This document shows positions 42,017 to 50,658 of a DNA stretch of 64,000 bases, in pieces. Below the pieces are notes generated by a model, which saw nothing but the letters and a program-made list of their open reading frames with translations, had not been told where the DNA came from and did not search any database. The DNA lies in contig CAYREX010000001.1 in NCBI GenBank assembly GCA_964423505.1, positions 1 to 64,000 of the forward strand, written 5' to 3'. Position 1 is the first letter of the stretch. Each line of letters starts with the position of its first letter. Made by a program: the position numbers and the translations under genes. Source of the DNA: CAYREX01 sp964423505. GTDB taxonomy: Bacteria; Fermentibacterota; Fermentibacteria; Fermentibacterales; JCC-6.

Positions 42017-43070
42017 GGCGCTGAGGCAGCTGCTGAGCGGTTTCTCCATGTCGCTGGACAACTTCTCCCGAACCCTCGCCCCGGACAACGAGAAGCTCCA
42101 GAAGGCACAGGAGCTGATGGCCTCCCTGGAGGGGAAGGCCGAGGGCGGCGCCGACATGATGTCCCTAAGCTCCGACCCGGACTTCTCCGCCCTCGGCATG
42201 CTCATTGGCGAGCTTGCGGCGGAGCCGCCAGCCCCCGCACCTGCGGCGGAGACCTCCGGAGATGAGCCCGCGCAGGCGAGCACCTCCTCGGGCGTGCCTC
42301 CCGCCAGCGTCCCGGCCGCCGGGCACCACATGGCCTGGAGCGCGCTCCCGCCGGACGTGAAGGAGAAGCAGAAGCCCTACTACGACCGTATCTTCGCCAT
42401 CGAGGAGGAGGCGCCGGACGCGGTCCACTTCAACACCATGCTGGTGGAGGACGGCGTGCTGCTGGACATGGCCCGGGAGCCGCTGGTCGAGACCGCCGCG
42501 AGTACCCTGGAGCAGGCCGAGGCCACCCACTCCCCCACGGCGATGCACCAGCAGCGGCAGGCCATGGAGGTCTACCCGCAGGTACAGAGCCGTGCCGAGC
42601 TGGAGTACCGGGGCACCCTGATGGCGGAGATGGCCAACGTGGAGCACGAGTGGGACGCCATGTACCTTGAGGTCATGGGCCTCCTCCCCGCCTGTGCCCA
42701 GGCCATCGAGGCCTTCGGTCCCACCGACGAGAACGTCGCCAAGCTGAAGCGCAGCCACCGCTTCATGGCCGACCTGTGGGGAGTAACCTGGGACGACGTC
42801 TTCCGCGACCCCCGCTACCTGCTCTTCTGGGAGAAGGTCTTCTGGCCGAAAGTCCCCGAGGAGAAGCGGCAGAAGTACGATGTCCACAGCGCCGAGGACT
42901 GGCGCGACCTGCTCAAGGAGAAGTTCTACGACCCCTTCGTCGAGAACGAGCCCCCGGTGGCCAGCGACCCGTCGAAGGCCCGGGTCACCCTCTGGCGGAG
43001 CGAGCACCCCACCATGGAGACCCTGGATCTGCTTGGGAACCCTCCTAGACCGGAGGTGCCGGAGGACTAG
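42009..43070 (+). CDS. protein of unknown function (353 aa), second gene of a pair
   Basis: 353 residues. A helical N-terminus (1-70) leads to a Pro/Ala/Ser-rich linker (AAEPPAPAPAAETSGDEPAQASTSSGVPPASVPAAG, about 70-105). A C-terminal domain follows with many aromatic and acidic residues (VEHEWDAMYLEVMGLLPACAQAIEAFG ... SHRFMADLWGVTWDDVFRDPRYLLFWEKVFWPKVPEEKRQKYD). It resembles nothing I can name. Cytosolic by appearance. Starts 8 bp inside the preceding gene. It is the last plus-strand gene before the minus-strand defence island. Confidence 0.7.
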   Translation: MDEALRQLLSGFSMSLDNFSRTLAPDNEKLQKAQELMASLEGKAEGGADMMSLSSDPDFSALGMLIGELAAEPPAPAPAAETSGDEPAQASTSSGVPPASVPAAGHHMAWSALPPDVKEKQKPYYDRIFAIEEEAPDAVHFNTMLVEDGVLLDMAREPLVETAASTLEQAEATHSPTAMHQQRQAMEVYPQVQSRAELEYRGTLMAEMANVEHEWDAMYLEVMGLLPACAQAIEAFGPTDENVAKLKRSHRFMADLWGVTWDDVFRDPRYLLFWEKVFWPKVPEEKRQKYDVHSAEDWRDLLKEKFYDPFVENEPPVASDPSKARVTLWRSEHPTMETLDLLGNPPRPEVPED

Positions 43071-43115
43071 AGGAGAACGCACCGGGAAACAGCATTTTCA
43101 TATAGCGCTTCCTGG

Positions 43116-43211
43116 TCATGCCTGCAGGAGAATGAGCTTGTCCCGGGTCTCGTCCAGCGCGAGATCCAGGCTCTCGATGGCATGGTGGCGGCTGCCCTTG
43201 GGGCCCGCCCT
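43116..43211 (-). pseudogene. short C-terminal fragment of an unidentified protein gene
   Basis: After a stop at 43212-43214 the minus strand reads RAGPKGSRHHAIESLDLALDETRDKLILLQA then TGA. It has no start codon and no ribosome-binding site. It lies directly downstream of a nucleotidyltransferase remnant, where the HEPN partner gene would usually sit. Identity as HEPN is only positional. Confidence 0.35.
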
Positions 43212-43255
43212 TTAGCCCTCCGCGGGGAGCATGGCGTCGATGTCCCGGCGGTTGG

Positions 43256-43465
43256 TTATCTTCTCTCGGGTGCCTGGTGTCGCCCCGCTTCTTCGAGCTG
43301 GTCCTCTCCCCCTGTCAGGAACAGCTTTGGTGACTCCACCACCCCCTTCAGGAAGCCGGTCTTCAACCTCTCCCGAAAGCTCTCCTCCGAGTAGAGCACC
43401 GGATTGATCTCTCTTCCGAGTTTCGTCTGGACCTCGCTGTCAGAGATGCCTACCCGGCTCTTCAC
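43256..43465 (-). pseudogene. remnant of a winged-helix/nucleotidyltransferase (MNT-like) gene, C-terminal end
   Basis: Only about 55 residues survive: VKSRVGISDSEVQTKLGREINPVLYS ... ERLKTGFLKGVVESPKLFLTGGEDQLEEAG. LGREINPVLYS-x-E-x-F-x-x-x-L and SPKLFLTG-x-E-x-x-L are the end of the minimal-nucleotidyltransferase fold found in ArsR/MarR-fused antitoxin-like proteins. The GSxxR/DxD catalytic part and the DNA-binding domain are missing, cut at the 3' end of the MazG-like gene. A second frame from about 43265 down to TAA 43212 (EKITNRRDIDAMLPAEG) suggests a frameshift at the end. This is decayed TA-type debris at the edge of the island. Confidence 0.6.
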
Positions 43466-43827
43466 TCGAGCTCCGTGTACTTCTCGGCGCTTCCCCTGGC
43501 CTTGTGTACCGGGTACTTCTCGCCATTGAGCCTTAGCTTCTTCCGGGCCGCCTCCATCGGATTCACCCCGAGCTTGTCCGCCAGGCTGAGCAGGTACAGG
43601 AGGACATCTCCGATCTCTTCCTCGGCATGTCGAAGCTTCTCTTCCGGCAACCGGGAGCTCTCATCTTCGGTGAGCCACTGGAAGATCTCCGCGAGCTCCG
43701 CCGCCTCGACCATCAGTGCAATGGCCAGGTTCTTGGGGGAGTGATACCTCTCCCAGTCCCGCTCCCGATTGAACTCCCTGACAGCATCCATCAGGTCGCG
43801 CAGGTCATCGATGTCGACTCCTTCCAT
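43462..43827 (-). CDS. MazG-like nucleotide pyrophosphohydrolase
   Basis: 121 residues from ATG 43827; GTG 43854 would add nine residues, and neither has a good ribosome-binding site. It is an all-alpha NTP-PPase of the RS21-C6/MazG type. The metal-binding glutamates lie in MVEAAELAEIFQWL and the second helix is HAEEEIGDVLLYLLSLAD, giving the ExxE...ExxD pattern. LGVNPMEAARKKLRLNGEKYPVHKARG closes the fold. Enzymes of this family hydrolyse (d)NTPs to monophosphates. It is the last intact gene of the defence strand, 43 bp after mcrC, and could deplete or sanitise nucleotides during infection (inference). Confidence 0.82.
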   Translation of the reverse strand: MEGVDIDDLRDLMDAVREFNRERDWERYHSPKNLAIALMVEAAELAEIFQWLTEDESSRLPEEKLRHAEEEIGDVLLYLLSLADKLGVNPMEAARKKLRLNGEKYPVHKARGSAEKYTELE

Positions 43828-43869
43828 CAGCGCAGTGCATCTCGAGCAGAACACCCTGACTGGTCATGC

Positions 43870-45144
43870 TCAACCGCAACAACGAAGCAGTTCCCTGATT
43901 TTATCCCCCAGCCTCTGCCTGCGGGACGGGCTCTGCATGAAGCCGCTTACATCCAGGGCTGCAATCTCGATCAGCCGCAGAGGATCTGCAGCATGCTCGT
44001 AGGTAATCAATCTGGCTGGATGCTCCGAACTCCCGGGATAGAGCACGAGTACGCGTGGAGAGTCGTACTCCTTCCCGTAGGCGTACATCTGGTACATGTC
44101 GGCCTGTGAGACGCCGTGATCGCGTCTTCCCATATCAAGCAGCTTCCACTTGGCATCAATGAGGCAGACCGGCTTCCCGCTCCTGTAGATGCCTATATCC
44201 GGCTTGAGGGCGAACCTGGGCTTACCTCCACACCTGAGCAGGTGCCTGGACCTCTGCTGCGCCTTCACTCTCAGATCCTCGTTCCGCAGGGCTCGTCTCA
44301 CCTCGGCGAGCACGAACCTCTCGAAGACCATGTTCATGTCGAACATCAGCGAGTACACGTTCTCATGAGGACTGGAACTATCGGGAGAAACGTTCTCCAG
44401 TCTGAATCTGGCCATGTTCAGGAGCACTTCGTAACGGGCGTTCCTGCGGTCCACCATGGCGAAGTCGACGCGAAGCCTGTCCACATGGACATCCTCCACC
44501 TCATCGAACTCCCGCAGCAGGAGCCTGGCCGACCTCCGCAGCTCACCGGACATGTTCTGCTTCTCGCACACCCTGAGAGCCGCCTTGAGGACACGCGCTA
44601 TCCGGTTGTCCCGCGTGAACTCATCGTGGTCCGTGTAGAAACGCTCGGCATGACAGGCGTTACGCCGTATCTGCTGCGCCATCAGCAGTCTGCCCTTGAG
44701 GCAGGTGCGGTCCCGCTCGGACGAGACGTACTCCCTGACCGGACTGCGCAGCCACTCCCGTCCGAGGTTGCGGACGTAGAGGCTCATGTAGGCCAGCAGA
44801 AGCGGCAGGCTGGCCCTGCCCAGCAGAGCCGCATCCACCTGCGACATGGGCACCAGTCCCGCCCGGCTCACCATGTAGACCAGGTTCTGCCTGGCGGCAG
44901 GACCATCCGCACGGTCGGTCTTGGGTACGACCTCGATCGCCCTGTTGCCGATGCCCACCATGCCGACCCACTGGGTCGCCTTGATGGAGTTGTAGCGGAG
45001 ATCGAAGTAGTCCTTCCCAGTTGACCGCTGCAGCCGATCCAGAGCCCGGACCTCCCGTATCGTCACGGTGCAGCCCTTCGGACACCATTCCCGAGCAATG
45101 CGCGCGGTCTGGTGCTCTCTCAAAAGGAGGACGCTGGGTCTCAA
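43870..45144 (-). CDS. mcrC: McrC, 5-methylcytosine restriction endonuclease subunit
   Basis: 424 residues from TTG 45144, one base after the mcrB stop, with GAGG in the end of mcrB. The N-terminal domain (EVRALDRLQRSTGKDYFDLRYNSIKATQWVGMVGIGNRAIEVVPK) matches the McrC DNA/McrB-binding region. The C-terminal PD-(D/E)xK nuclease core is FALKPDIGIYRSGKPVCLIDAKWK, followed by DMYQMYAYGKEY. In McrBC, McrB-GTP rings recruit McrC to cut DNA carrying modified cytosine. Length is near the upper family range. Co-transcribed with mcrB and, upstream, the GHKL ATPase gene. Confidence 0.93.
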   Translation of the reverse strand: MRPSVLLLREHQTARIAREWCPKGCTVTIREVRALDRLQRSTGKDYFDLRYNSIKATQWVGMVGIGNRAIEVVPKTDRADGPAARQNLVYMVSRAGLVPMSQVDAALLGRASLPLLLAYMSLYVRNLGREWLRSPVREYVSSERDRTCLKGRLLMAQQIRRNACHAERFYTDHDEFTRDNRIARVLKAALRVCEKQNMSGELRRSARLLLREFDEVEDVHVDRLRVDFAMVDRRNARYEVLLNMARFRLENVSPDSSSPHENVYSLMFDMNMVFERFVLAEVRRALRNEDLRVKAQQRSRHLLRCGGKPRFALKPDIGIYRSGKPVCLIDAKWKLLDMGRRDHGVSQADMYQMYAYGKEYDSPRVLVLYPGSSEHPARLITYEHAADPLRLIEIAALDVSGFMQSPSRRQRLGDKIRELLRCCG

Positions 45145-45145
45145 C

Positions 45146-47983
45146 TTAGCCCTCGTAGATCTTGATGATGGACTCGGGAGTGAGGGACTCGGGCAGGTCG
45201 ACCCGGCGGATTCCCTCCGGATCGTCATCCAGTACGGACCGCAGGTAGGCATCCTGGGGCGTATCGGGCACCTTCAGGATAGCATCCTCTCTGCGTCTGC
45301 CGTCGCTAACGTCGCTTCCCCGCTCGAGGTCGGCGAGGACAACCTGCACCTTGGTCCAGTCTCCGTAGAAGTACTCCTGCAGGAGCGGAAGGATCTTCTT
45401 CAGGAACACCTTCTCTAGCTGCTCGAAGGAATCGATCCCGAGGAAGTACGAGTGGCCTATCTGGTGGTCCCGGTCGAACAGCACTGCTATCCGGCGGTTC
45501 ATGGCATCCAGCAGCCTTGCCAGGTCTATCTCCTTGCCGTCCACCTCGACGAACTGCGGGCCGACCTCCCTGACCACACCGGCATCCGGCATGAGCTCCT
45601 CGAAGTCGAACCTCCTGCGCAGGGCGGTATCGAGCAGGGCGATAGAGCGGTCGGCCGTGTTCATCGTCCCGATGATGTCCAGGTTGGCAGGCACGCCGAA
45701 GAGCGGAGCTCCGGGGTCGTAGGAGTGGGTGTAGGGCAGCTTTACCCTGAGACCACCCTCCCAGATGCCCTTCCCGGCATTCCAGGTCATCCTCTTGTCC
45801 TGCTCGATGAGAGCGATCAGCTCGCCGAAGACCTTGGAGATGTTGGCCCTGTTGATCTCGTCGATGAAAAGGGCATACCTGTGACCGGGATTGCCTACGG
45901 CCCGTGCGACCATCTGCTTGAATATCCCGTCCTGAACGCGGTAGGAGATCTGACCCCCCTCTCCCTCGTCCAGCACGACTGGACGGATCCCCTCCACGAA
46001 GTCCTCGTAGGAGTACGACTGGTGGAAGGTGACGAACTGGTACCGCCGGACAGTCTCCTCTGCATCCTCTTCAGCGCTGAGCTCATCGAGCATGCTCCGG
46101 AGCTCCGGGAGGTTCCGGTCCACCTCCTCGGTATCCAGTGACCATGCACCTCTCTCATCCTTACTGAAAACCAGGGGCGGGGTCCTGAGCGTGTAAGCGA
46201 CGTTATCACAGCCCTCGACCGTGTGACGCTGGAGCTGCGCCCAGATCATGGCCCTGCAGTCCTTCTGGGCCATCACGGCATCCTTGGCCTGCAAGAACCT
46301 GTGCCTGTGTATCTCCGGTACGTGAGCGGTACCCAGATCCATCAGGACGAGGGCGATGACCTTCCACCATGCGAGACCGGCGACCTTCTCCTCCAGGACA
46401 TCCTCCGCGCTGCGGTGCACACCCATGGAAGTGTATCGCTTCCTCGCCATCTCCATGAGGCGGTAAGTCTTGCCGGTACCGGGAGGACCGTAGAGGATGA
46501 GGTTCAGGGCATCGGTTCCCGCTGCTGCGGTTCCTTCGGCATCACCTGATTCCCGGCCGCTGTAGAGAGGATCTGCGTCAGCAGAGCTTTCCTCGGGCAG
46601 CACTGTGCTTACTCTCGGTATACCGTCCTTGAAGTACCACGCCAGACCCGCTGCCTTCCAGAGCCCGTTCTCCTTCCCGAAGTACTTCTGGAAGGTTGGA
46701 GTCCTCGCAAGCAGGGCTGCGAAACGGCCTGCGCGAGATAGCATGAGCCCGTAGGAAGGGCTGTTCGGGATCACTCGGGGCTTGTCCAGGATAAGCCTCG
46801 TGAACCTGTTCCAGCGATTCTGGCGGAAATCCACGAAGCGGTCGGGGTACTTCGCGGAGAGGAGCACGCTGGCGAGCTGTGCGGCCCCCGAGTAGTCCTT
46901 CCCTCCGGAATCCCGGTAGACACTTTCGACGAGCCTCTCCACGAAGACATCGATCGCTTCAACCAGGTCTTCCGAGCCATCGTCTCCGAGCAGCTCCTCA
47001 ATCGCCTCCCTGCACTCGGACGAATCCATAGCGGCCTTCAGTCTTGTAGCGGGTATCCCTCCGCCGAAGACCCACAGCCTGCTGCATGCGGAGTAGATAC
47101 CGGAGAAGTCCAGGGGGTCGCGCTCCAGCTCCTCCCTCAACCGACTGAGATTCTCAGTCCTGTTCAGTATCTCGTTGTAGTCATCATCACTGGCCCGGAC
47201 CAGGTGCCTGACGACCGCCCCCGTAGAAATGCCGTTCTCGCTCGCCGCCCTCTCCAGGAGGCTGCCGAAACCTTCATCCAGCTCATCCAGGGATGCGGTA
47301 ACCCCTGACGTATGCTTGTAGGCTTCCCACGATATCTTCGGATACCACGTCCCTATCCTCGCATTCACTTCTCGCATCAGTGCCAGGTAGTCGCCCACGG
47401 TATGGACATCATCCGTTCCGGGGATGCCCTTTGATGACAGGTAGTCACGGGAGCGCGAATCCAGGGGCAGATACTGCTCGGGATTGAACCAGTACATTCC
47501 TACGGTGAGCTTCGCAATGCCTATCATCCTGATAGAGAGACAGGCATCCCACAGGTCCTGCCCGATCCCGTCCGCAGGTCCCGACAGGCACAGTTCGGCC
47601 AGCTCCCACAACCTGTCAACATCTCCTTCTCTGCGAGAATCGGCATACGGCATGAACCATGCCGAACGGGCATACACAGTAGGTATCCCATTGAAATCCT
47701 CGGGGACCTCGGTATCCAGGTCGAATCGCTTCTTCAGCTCGCCCAGGATTCCCTTCCTGTTCTCCTCCTTGGTGCCACGATTGAACGCGGCGAAGAAGGT
47801 GAATGGATCGATCTCCGGAAGTGGGAAGCGGTTGCCCTCCGAATCCCTGTCGCTTACGCTGACAACCTTCCAGCCATCCCGCTCCAGACCACGCAGTACC
47901 CTGACCAGCTCCTGCTGCCTGTTCCTGTAGGGAAGCAGTGCACCAGCCAGATCTCTGTAGAAAGGTATCCAAGTGAACATCAT
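45146..47983 (-). CDS. mcrB: McrB, AAA+ GTPase subunit of methylcytosine-specific restriction
   Basis: 945 residues. A 480-residue N-terminal specificity part (FTWIPFYRDLAGALLPYRNRQQELV ... ; second unit with YPDRFVDFRQNRWNRFT) replaces the short DSA domain of E. coli McrB, so the recognised modification may differ. The AAA+ module has Walker A GPPGTGKT (499-506), FHQSYSYEDFVEGIRPV (653-669), Walker B LFIDEINR (705-712), the McrB-type sensor GTMNTADRSIALLDTALRRRF (from 772), and a C-terminal helical lid. ATG 47983 has GGGGAG upstream. The start region lies inside an exact 150-bp tandem duplication, which also creates a second start at 48133. Confidence 0.92.
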   Translation of the reverse strand: MMFTWIPFYRDLAGALLPYRNRQQELVRVLRGLERDGWKVVSVSDRDSEGNRFPLPEIDPFTFFAAFNRGTKEENRKGILGELKKRFDLDTEVPEDFNGIPTVYARSAWFMPYADSRREGDVDRLWELAELCLSGPADGIGQDLWDACLSIRMIGIAKLTVGMYWFNPEQYLPLDSRSRDYLSSKGIPGTDDVHTVGDYLALMREVNARIGTWYPKISWEAYKHTSGVTASLDELDEGFGSLLERAASENGISTGAVVRHLVRASDDDYNEILNRTENLSRLREELERDPLDFSGIYSACSRLWVFGGGIPATRLKAAMDSSECREAIEELLGDDGSEDLVEAIDVFVERLVESVYRDSGGKDYSGAAQLASVLLSAKYPDRFVDFRQNRWNRFTRLILDKPRVIPNSPSYGLMLSRAGRFAALLARTPTFQKYFGKENGLWKAAGLAWYFKDGIPRVSTVLPEESSADADPLYSGRESGDAEGTAAAGTDALNLILYGPPGTGKTYRLMEMARKRYTSMGVHRSAEDVLEEKVAGLAWWKVIALVLMDLGTAHVPEIHRHRFLQAKDAVMAQKDCRAMIWAQLQRHTVEGCDNVAYTLRTPPLVFSKDERGAWSLDTEEVDRNLPELRSMLDELSAEEDAEETVRRYQFVTFHQSYSYEDFVEGIRPVVLDEGEGGQISYRVQDGIFKQMVARAVGNPGHRYALFIDEINRANISKVFGELIALIEQDKRMTWNAGKGIWEGGLRVKLPYTHSYDPGAPLFGVPANLDIIGTMNTADRSIALLDTALRRRFDFEELMPDAGVVREVGPQFVEVDGKEIDLARLLDAMNRRIAVLFDRDHQIGHSYFLGIDSFEQLEKVFLKKILPLLQEYFYGDWTKVQVVLADLERGSDVSDGRRREDAILKVPDTPQDAYLRSVLDDDPEGIRRVDLPESLTPESIIKIYEG

Positions 47984-48157
47984 TGCTCCCCATGTTCCTG
48001 ATCAGTGGCTGACAACCTTCCAGCCATCCCGCTCCAGACCACGCAGTACCCTGACCAGCTCCTGCTGCCTGTTCCTGTAGGGAAGCAGTGCACCAGCCAG
48101 ATCTCTGTAGAAAGGTATCCAAGTGAACATCATTGCTCCCCATGTTCCTGATCAGTG
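47858..48157. repeat. exact 150-bp tandem duplication over the mcrB 5' end
   Basis: 47858-48007 and 48008-48157 are identical over all 150 bases I compared. Each copy carries 24 bp of leader with GGGGAGCA, ATGATG, and mcrB codons 1-42. The unit is 50 codons long, but the junction brings a TGA in frame from the upstream start. Confidence 0.9.
48002..48133 (-). CDS. 43-codon upstream frame duplicating the McrB N-terminus
   Basis: From ATG 48133 the first copy of the duplication encodes MMFTWIPFYRDLAGALL ... DGWKVVS, identical to McrB residues 1-42, then His and TGA (48002-48004). The stop lies 18 bp before the functional mcrB ATG at 47983. It has its own GGGGAG ribosome-binding site. It may act as a leader peptide that couples translation into mcrB, or be a harmless by-product of the duplication. 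Confidence 0.5.
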   Translation of the reverse strand: MMFTWIPFYRDLAGALLPYRNRQQELVRVLRGLERDGWKVVSH

Positions 48158-48172
48158 AAAGACGAACTCAGT

Positions 48173-50374
48173 TCACATCTCTCGTGACGGGCACTGGAGC
48201 CTGTGGGTGATCGGCAGGAAGCGGGTCATCAGCCCGCAGTACTCGGCGTAGAGCACATCCCATCCGGCGCTCCCATAGGCTTCCGGATTCAGTTGAGCGT
48301 TCCTCGATACGATCTGAGAGCAGACCGCCTCCGACACGATCTCCGCGATGAGCAGGCGGAAATGCTTCTCGTCCTGGCCCGGGTAGTTGTCCTTCTTGCT
48401 CCCCAGGTACCGCTGGAGGGACGGATGCTGAGCCGCGATCTCCAGGACGTTCTGACGCCAACGGTAGCGTACGTTCCCCATGTCCTCGTCCTCGATCCGT
48501 ATCTCCAGCCCCGCTCCGAGAGGCTGAAAGCTCTCCAGCACGGTCTCGGCCTCCTGGCCTCCCGCTCTGGCGACCAGAGTCTCCCTGGCTTCCGTCCCGT
48601 CCGAGACCACCGAGAGCTTGCAGACGGCTATCCCGAGAGTATCGACCCTCCGAAGCAGGTGCTGTCCCCGAACCTCGAAGGCGTCACCGGTCAGCTCCAG
48701 CTCGACATTCGTGCCGTCAGGCACAAGATCGATCGGAGCCAGAAGCCTGATCCGCTTCCGACCGGCATCCGTCCGCATTCTGTATCTGCTCTTCTGGAAC
48801 TTCAGGTTCCCTACGTCTCGATACCGGTCCGCTTCGCTGGCCAGTACCTCGACTACACTGCTTGCCCTGATGCCCGACACCCGGACTTCCACGCCGGTCA
48901 GGTCGATCACGCTCTCCGCCTTCACGCTCCAGATGGCCCGGAGCACATCATCCTGCTTCGGATGAGGCACGAGAGGGCACGATTCCTTCTCGGAGACCAG
49001 GTCGTCCGTCGCACATCCGACAGCTATTCGGGTTCCCTCCGCCACCTCCGGGAACGCCTTCTGGCTGACATTGAACCAGAACTTCTGCGAGTTGCCCACC
49101 ACGATCTGGGCGAAGGGTGGATACAGGAAGTACCCTTTCTCCGTGAACGCGCTTTCAGCCTTTCCGCTGTCCGGATCCCTCGACGGCTCCTCCTCCTCGG
49201 CGAACTCCTTCATGAAGCTGGCTGCGGCCTTCTCGAGGGCATCCAGTCTCTTCCGCGTCTCCTCGCTCTCGATCTCCGCCCTGCGGTTCTCCTCCCGCCT
49301 TCGCTCCTGTTCTACCAGGGGCCTGAACCGGTTCAGAACCTGCCTGAAAAGCTCCCGGACGAATGGATGGTCTCTTGTGAGCCCCGTCCTCCGGGAGGGA
49401 TCAATGACAGGCATCGGGTTCTCATCGGTGTGCTCTAGCCCCGCGGCGTAGCGGTCGTCCCACTCGTTCCAGAGCTGATCGATATACTCGCACCGCAGTC
49501 TGCCGAAGAACCAGAGCGCATTGGGATCGTTCTCGAAGGCCGGGTCGAACAGCGTGGCCTCGTGGACCGCGTGCCTCGACTGGATCAGGATGCCTCCCAG
49601 GCGCATCCTGTCCTGGACCCTCTCGAACCTCTTCTTCGCCCGTTTCACGATGAGTTTGACCGATGCGTCCGGATACCCCGGTACTCCGAAGGTCTCCTTG
49701 AGTCGTTCGACTCCATCGATGTGCAGCGGCTGAATCGTATCCTCCCGGTCCTTTCCGGCGTCCACGAGGACCAGGGTCCTGTCCGGGTCGCGCACGATCT
49801 CCCGCAGGGGCACGAGGCTTCGCATGCGGTCCACCATGGTGCCGTGCCGCGGGACCCTCGACCTCTTCTCCAGATGGACCGTTACGAGGGTACCCGTACC
49901 TCCGGGAATGGCGAGTTTGCGACGGATGGCCTTCGTGGGCCGCGCGGACTCGTACAGCGTGAACTCGAACTGCTTCGTAATCTCGCAGCAGTGATACAGA
50001 CCGTCAGTAGCGATGGACTGGAAGCTGACCGTTCCAAGAGAGGCCACGTCCTTTGCTCCGCGGGAGTTGGTACCGCGGACGGCCCGGCCCTCCTCCATCC
50101 CGCTGACCCGCCCCCCCATGCGGGAGAGCTTCTCCTCCATGACCGCGGAGGTCATCCCGTCGGCGTAGTCCCGCACGCGGAGGATTCCGGGTGCTCCCCG
50201 TCGGCGCTCGACCTCGATCTCGATGCGCCCGGGCTGTTCGAGTATCTGGTAGCGGTCGTCCGCATTGGTGACAAGCTCGACGATGGCATCGTAGATGTCC
50301 CGTATCGCAAGCGAGGCGTTCTGAAGGATGGTTCGCCTGTCCACCTCAAGCTGACGTGACAGTACCTGTTTCAT
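48173..50374 (-). CDS. GHKL (Hsp90-like/MORC-like) ATPase of the defence island
   Basis: 733 residues from ATG 50374 (AAGAGGGG upstream; GTG 50404 is less likely). The N-terminal Bergerat fold has IVELVTNADDRY (N box, near 31-42), RDYADGM (G1, 68-74) and RGTNSRGAKDVASLG (lid/G2, 100-114). The middle has a basic region and a coiled coil (RFRPLVEQERRREENRRAEIESEETRKRLDALEK, about 360-395). The C-terminal half is beta-rich without a name I know. It resembles bacterial MORC/Hsp90-like ATPases in conflict systems rather than a histidine kinase or MutL. mcrB starts about 40 bp (copy 1) or 190 bp downstream, so it is probably one operon with mcrBC. Confidence 0.8.
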   Translation of the reverse strand: MKQVLSRQLEVDRRTILQNASLAIRDIYDAIVELVTNADDRYQILEQPGRIEIEVERRRGAPGILRVRDYADGMTSAVMEEKLSRMGGRVSGMEEGRAVRGTNSRGAKDVASLGTVSFQSIATDGLYHCCEITKQFEFTLYESARPTKAIRRKLAIPGGTGTLVTVHLEKRSRVPRHGTMVDRMRSLVPLREIVRDPDRTLVLVDAGKDREDTIQPLHIDGVERLKETFGVPGYPDASVKLIVKRAKKRFERVQDRMRLGGILIQSRHAVHEATLFDPAFENDPNALWFFGRLRCEYIDQLWNEWDDRYAAGLEHTDENPMPVIDPSRRTGLTRDHPFVRELFRQVLNRFRPLVEQERRREENRRAEIESEETRKRLDALEKAAASFMKEFAEEEEPSRDPDSGKAESAFTEKGYFLYPPFAQIVVGNSQKFWFNVSQKAFPEVAEGTRIAVGCATDDLVSEKESCPLVPHPKQDDVLRAIWSVKAESVIDLTGVEVRVSGIRASSVVEVLASEADRYRDVGNLKFQKSRYRMRTDAGRKRIRLLAPIDLVPDGTNVELELTGDAFEVRGQHLLRRVDTLGIAVCKLSVVSDGTEARETLVARAGGQEAETVLESFQPLGAGLEIRIEDEDMGNVRYRWRQNVLEIAAQHPSLQRYLGSKKDNYPGQDEKHFRLLIAEIVSEAVCSQIVSRNAQLNPEAYGSAGWDVLYAEYCGLMTRFLPITHRLQCPSREM

Positions 50375-50474
50375 CAAATAAACGCCCCTCTTGTCAATGG
50401 ACACCCGGATCCGAGCAGCTGGGGGACTTCCACTCCCGTGAATCTGACATCAGCCCTCCGTCTTGATGCTCACG

Positions 50475-50489
50475 GATTTGCAGCAAATC
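50475..50489. promoter_or_regulatory. dyad GATTTGC-A-GCAAATC
   Basis: Perfect 7-bp arms, about 100 bp upstream of the GHKL ATPase start. ACAAG-ACCC-CTTGT (50524-50537) lies nearby. The 50375-50658 gap between darG and the GHKL gene holds no coding frame I would support; it is A+T-richer and probably carries the promoter of the GHKL-mcrBC unit. Confidence 0.4.
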
Positions 50490-50658
50490 GCTTTGTTGTA
50501 CACGAAACCCCGATTCGCTAACAACAAGACCCCTTGTGGACAACAGATTACTCTCAAGTGGATATGTCGGTTGCATTTCGATAATCGCCAGCCACAGATT
50601 CCAAGCAGCGTTCAACGACCAGGGAACAGGGGACCATCCATCCAGAGTACCTAAACAG

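Noticed and set aside
47616..48143. Minus-strand frame encoding a protein with an internal 50-residue repeat
   Set aside because: The repeat is the out-of-frame reading of the 150-bp DNA duplication at the mcrB start; it is not a repeat protein.
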